Made by a program: the position numbers and the translations under genes. From assembly GCA_937858165.1 (NCBI GenBank), contig CALLZA010000633.1, positions 1 to 5,024 of the forward strand: DNA of 5,024 nt, in the 5' to 3' direction. Below the pieces are notes generated by a model that had not been told where the DNA came from, made no database searches, and saw nothing but the letters and a program-made list of their open reading frames with translations. Within the stretch, counting starts at the first letter, position 1; every line of letters starts with the position of its first letter. This DNA is from an uncultured Ardenticatenia bacterium (GTDB lineage: Bacteria > Chloroflexota > Anaerolineae > Promineifilales > Promineifilaceae). Positions 4,723 to 5,024 of this stretch are shown here, one piece after another.

Positions 4723-5024
4723 TATAGACCCGACTGCCGACCGCCGACCGCCAACGGCCGAGCACCCGCCACTCGCTACCCGCCACTCGCCACTGGCCAC
4801 TAACCACTGGCCATTGATCACGTTTCTCATCCTGCTGCTGGCCGCCGCCTTCCGCCTCGTCGCCCTGCCCGACCTGCCGCCCGGTCTGGCTCAGGACGAG
4901 GTGCTCGACGCCGACATCGCCCTGTTCATTCGCGGCGGCGAACATGCGCTCTTCTTTCGCCACGGCTACGGCCCCGAGCCGCTGTACCCCTATCTCGCCG
5001 CGCCCTTCCCGCCCCTACTGGGCC
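4712..5024 (+). CDS. Second GT-C glycosyltransferase, N-terminal part, cut by window end
   Basis: The frame opens at ATG 4712, inside the last codons of the upstream gene (11-nt overlap, different frame), and stays open to the right edge: 104 codons, no stop. Residues about 36-51 (LITFLILLLAAAFRLV) form TM1. Next come LPDLPPGLAQDEVLDADIAL, with the acidic pair Asp62-Glu63, and then GYGPEPLYPYLAAPF. This is the first-loop signature of PMT/ArnT-like GT-C transferases, and the Asp-Glu pair matches Asp48-Glu49 of the neighbour, though overall similarity is low. Residues 6-36 are encoded by a 7-nt-period repeat (4727-4817) and show a heptapeptide pattern (HPPLATR, HSPLATN). The start is uncertain: no Shine-Dalgarno precedes ATG 4712, and TTG 4814 would put the start just before TM1 and leave the repeat in a spacer. 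Confidence 0.8.
   Translation, partial: MSGNIDPTADRRPPTAEHPPLATRHSPLATNHWPLITFLILLLAAAFRLVALPDLPPGLAQDEVLDADIALFIRGGEHALFFRHGYGPEPLYPYLAAPFPPLLG
4727..4817. repeat. Degenerate 7-nt-period tandem array, 13 units
   Basis: Read in a fixed 7-nt register from 4727, the sequence falls into 13 heptamers. The early ones are GACCCGA, CTGCCGA, CCGCCGA, CCGCCAA, CGGCCGA and GCACCCG. The later ones are CCACTCG, CTACCCG, CCACTCG, CCACTGG, CCACTAA, CCACTGG and CCATTGA. The later part (4769-4817) is clearest. It fills the junction between the two glycosyltransferase genes, and 31 of its codons are open in the downstream gene's frame. On the minus strand it yields a spurious open frame of the GQWLVASGEWRVASG type. 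Confidence 0.8.

Noticed and set aside
4598..4963. 121-aa minus-strand open frame with GQW/SGEWRVA-type repeats
   Set aside because: The peptide pattern is the minus-strand translation of the 7-nt DNA array and lies opposite two glycosyltransferase reading frames.

Overview
The window is a GC-rich bacterial contig end, probably from a metagenome assembly. Bases 1-189 are not genomic. They hold a complete Illumina Nextera P5/i5 adapter ending in the 19-bp Tn5 mosaic end (120-189), preceded by 119 bases of T-rich read-through noise. Real sequence starts at about 190. The phylum is a guess: the gene families, the high GC and the style of intergenic repeats fit Chloroflexota (Anaerolineae or Ardenticatenia-like), but no rRNA or marker gene is present to prove it.

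Layout. (1) 190-515 (+): C-terminal end of a nucleoside/uridine kinase-family protein, cut by the contig end. (2) 530-1723 (+): an ArsA/Get3-family ATPase with a C-terminal HSP20-like domain, 14 nt downstream with a clear Shine-Dalgarno, probably in the same operon. (3) 1724-1807: convergent spacer with a perfect 20-bp hairpin followed by five Ts. (4) 1808-2827 (-): a flippase-like (UPF0104/LPG synthase TM) membrane protein. (5) 2828-2985: divergent spacer with two back-to-back promoter candidates and an imperfect inverted repeat built of 9-nt units. (6) 2986-4722 (+): a multi-pass GT-C (PMT/ArnT-like) glycosyltransferase. (7) 4712-5024 (+): start of a second GT-C glycosyltransferase, overlapping the first and running off the right edge.

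The right half therefore looks like an envelope glycoconjugate locus: two polyprenyl-phosphate-sugar-dependent transferases plus a divergent flippase-like protein. The left half is a separate cytosolic ATPase/kinase transcription unit.

The most unusual signal is in the gene borders. Three short-period repeat families occupy them: a 9-nt-period hairpin at 1750-1797, CGCAAAG-type units at 1825-1848 and 2892-2967, and a 7-nt-period array at 4727-4817. Two of these appear to run into coding sequence and supply a protein terminus: the flippase C-terminus and the second glycosyltransferase N-terminus. Both divergent genes also have a -10-like hexamer 6-8 nt before ATG, which suggests leaderless mRNAs. 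I see no defence system, CRISPR array, tRNA or rRNA, transposase or clearly new multi-gene system.
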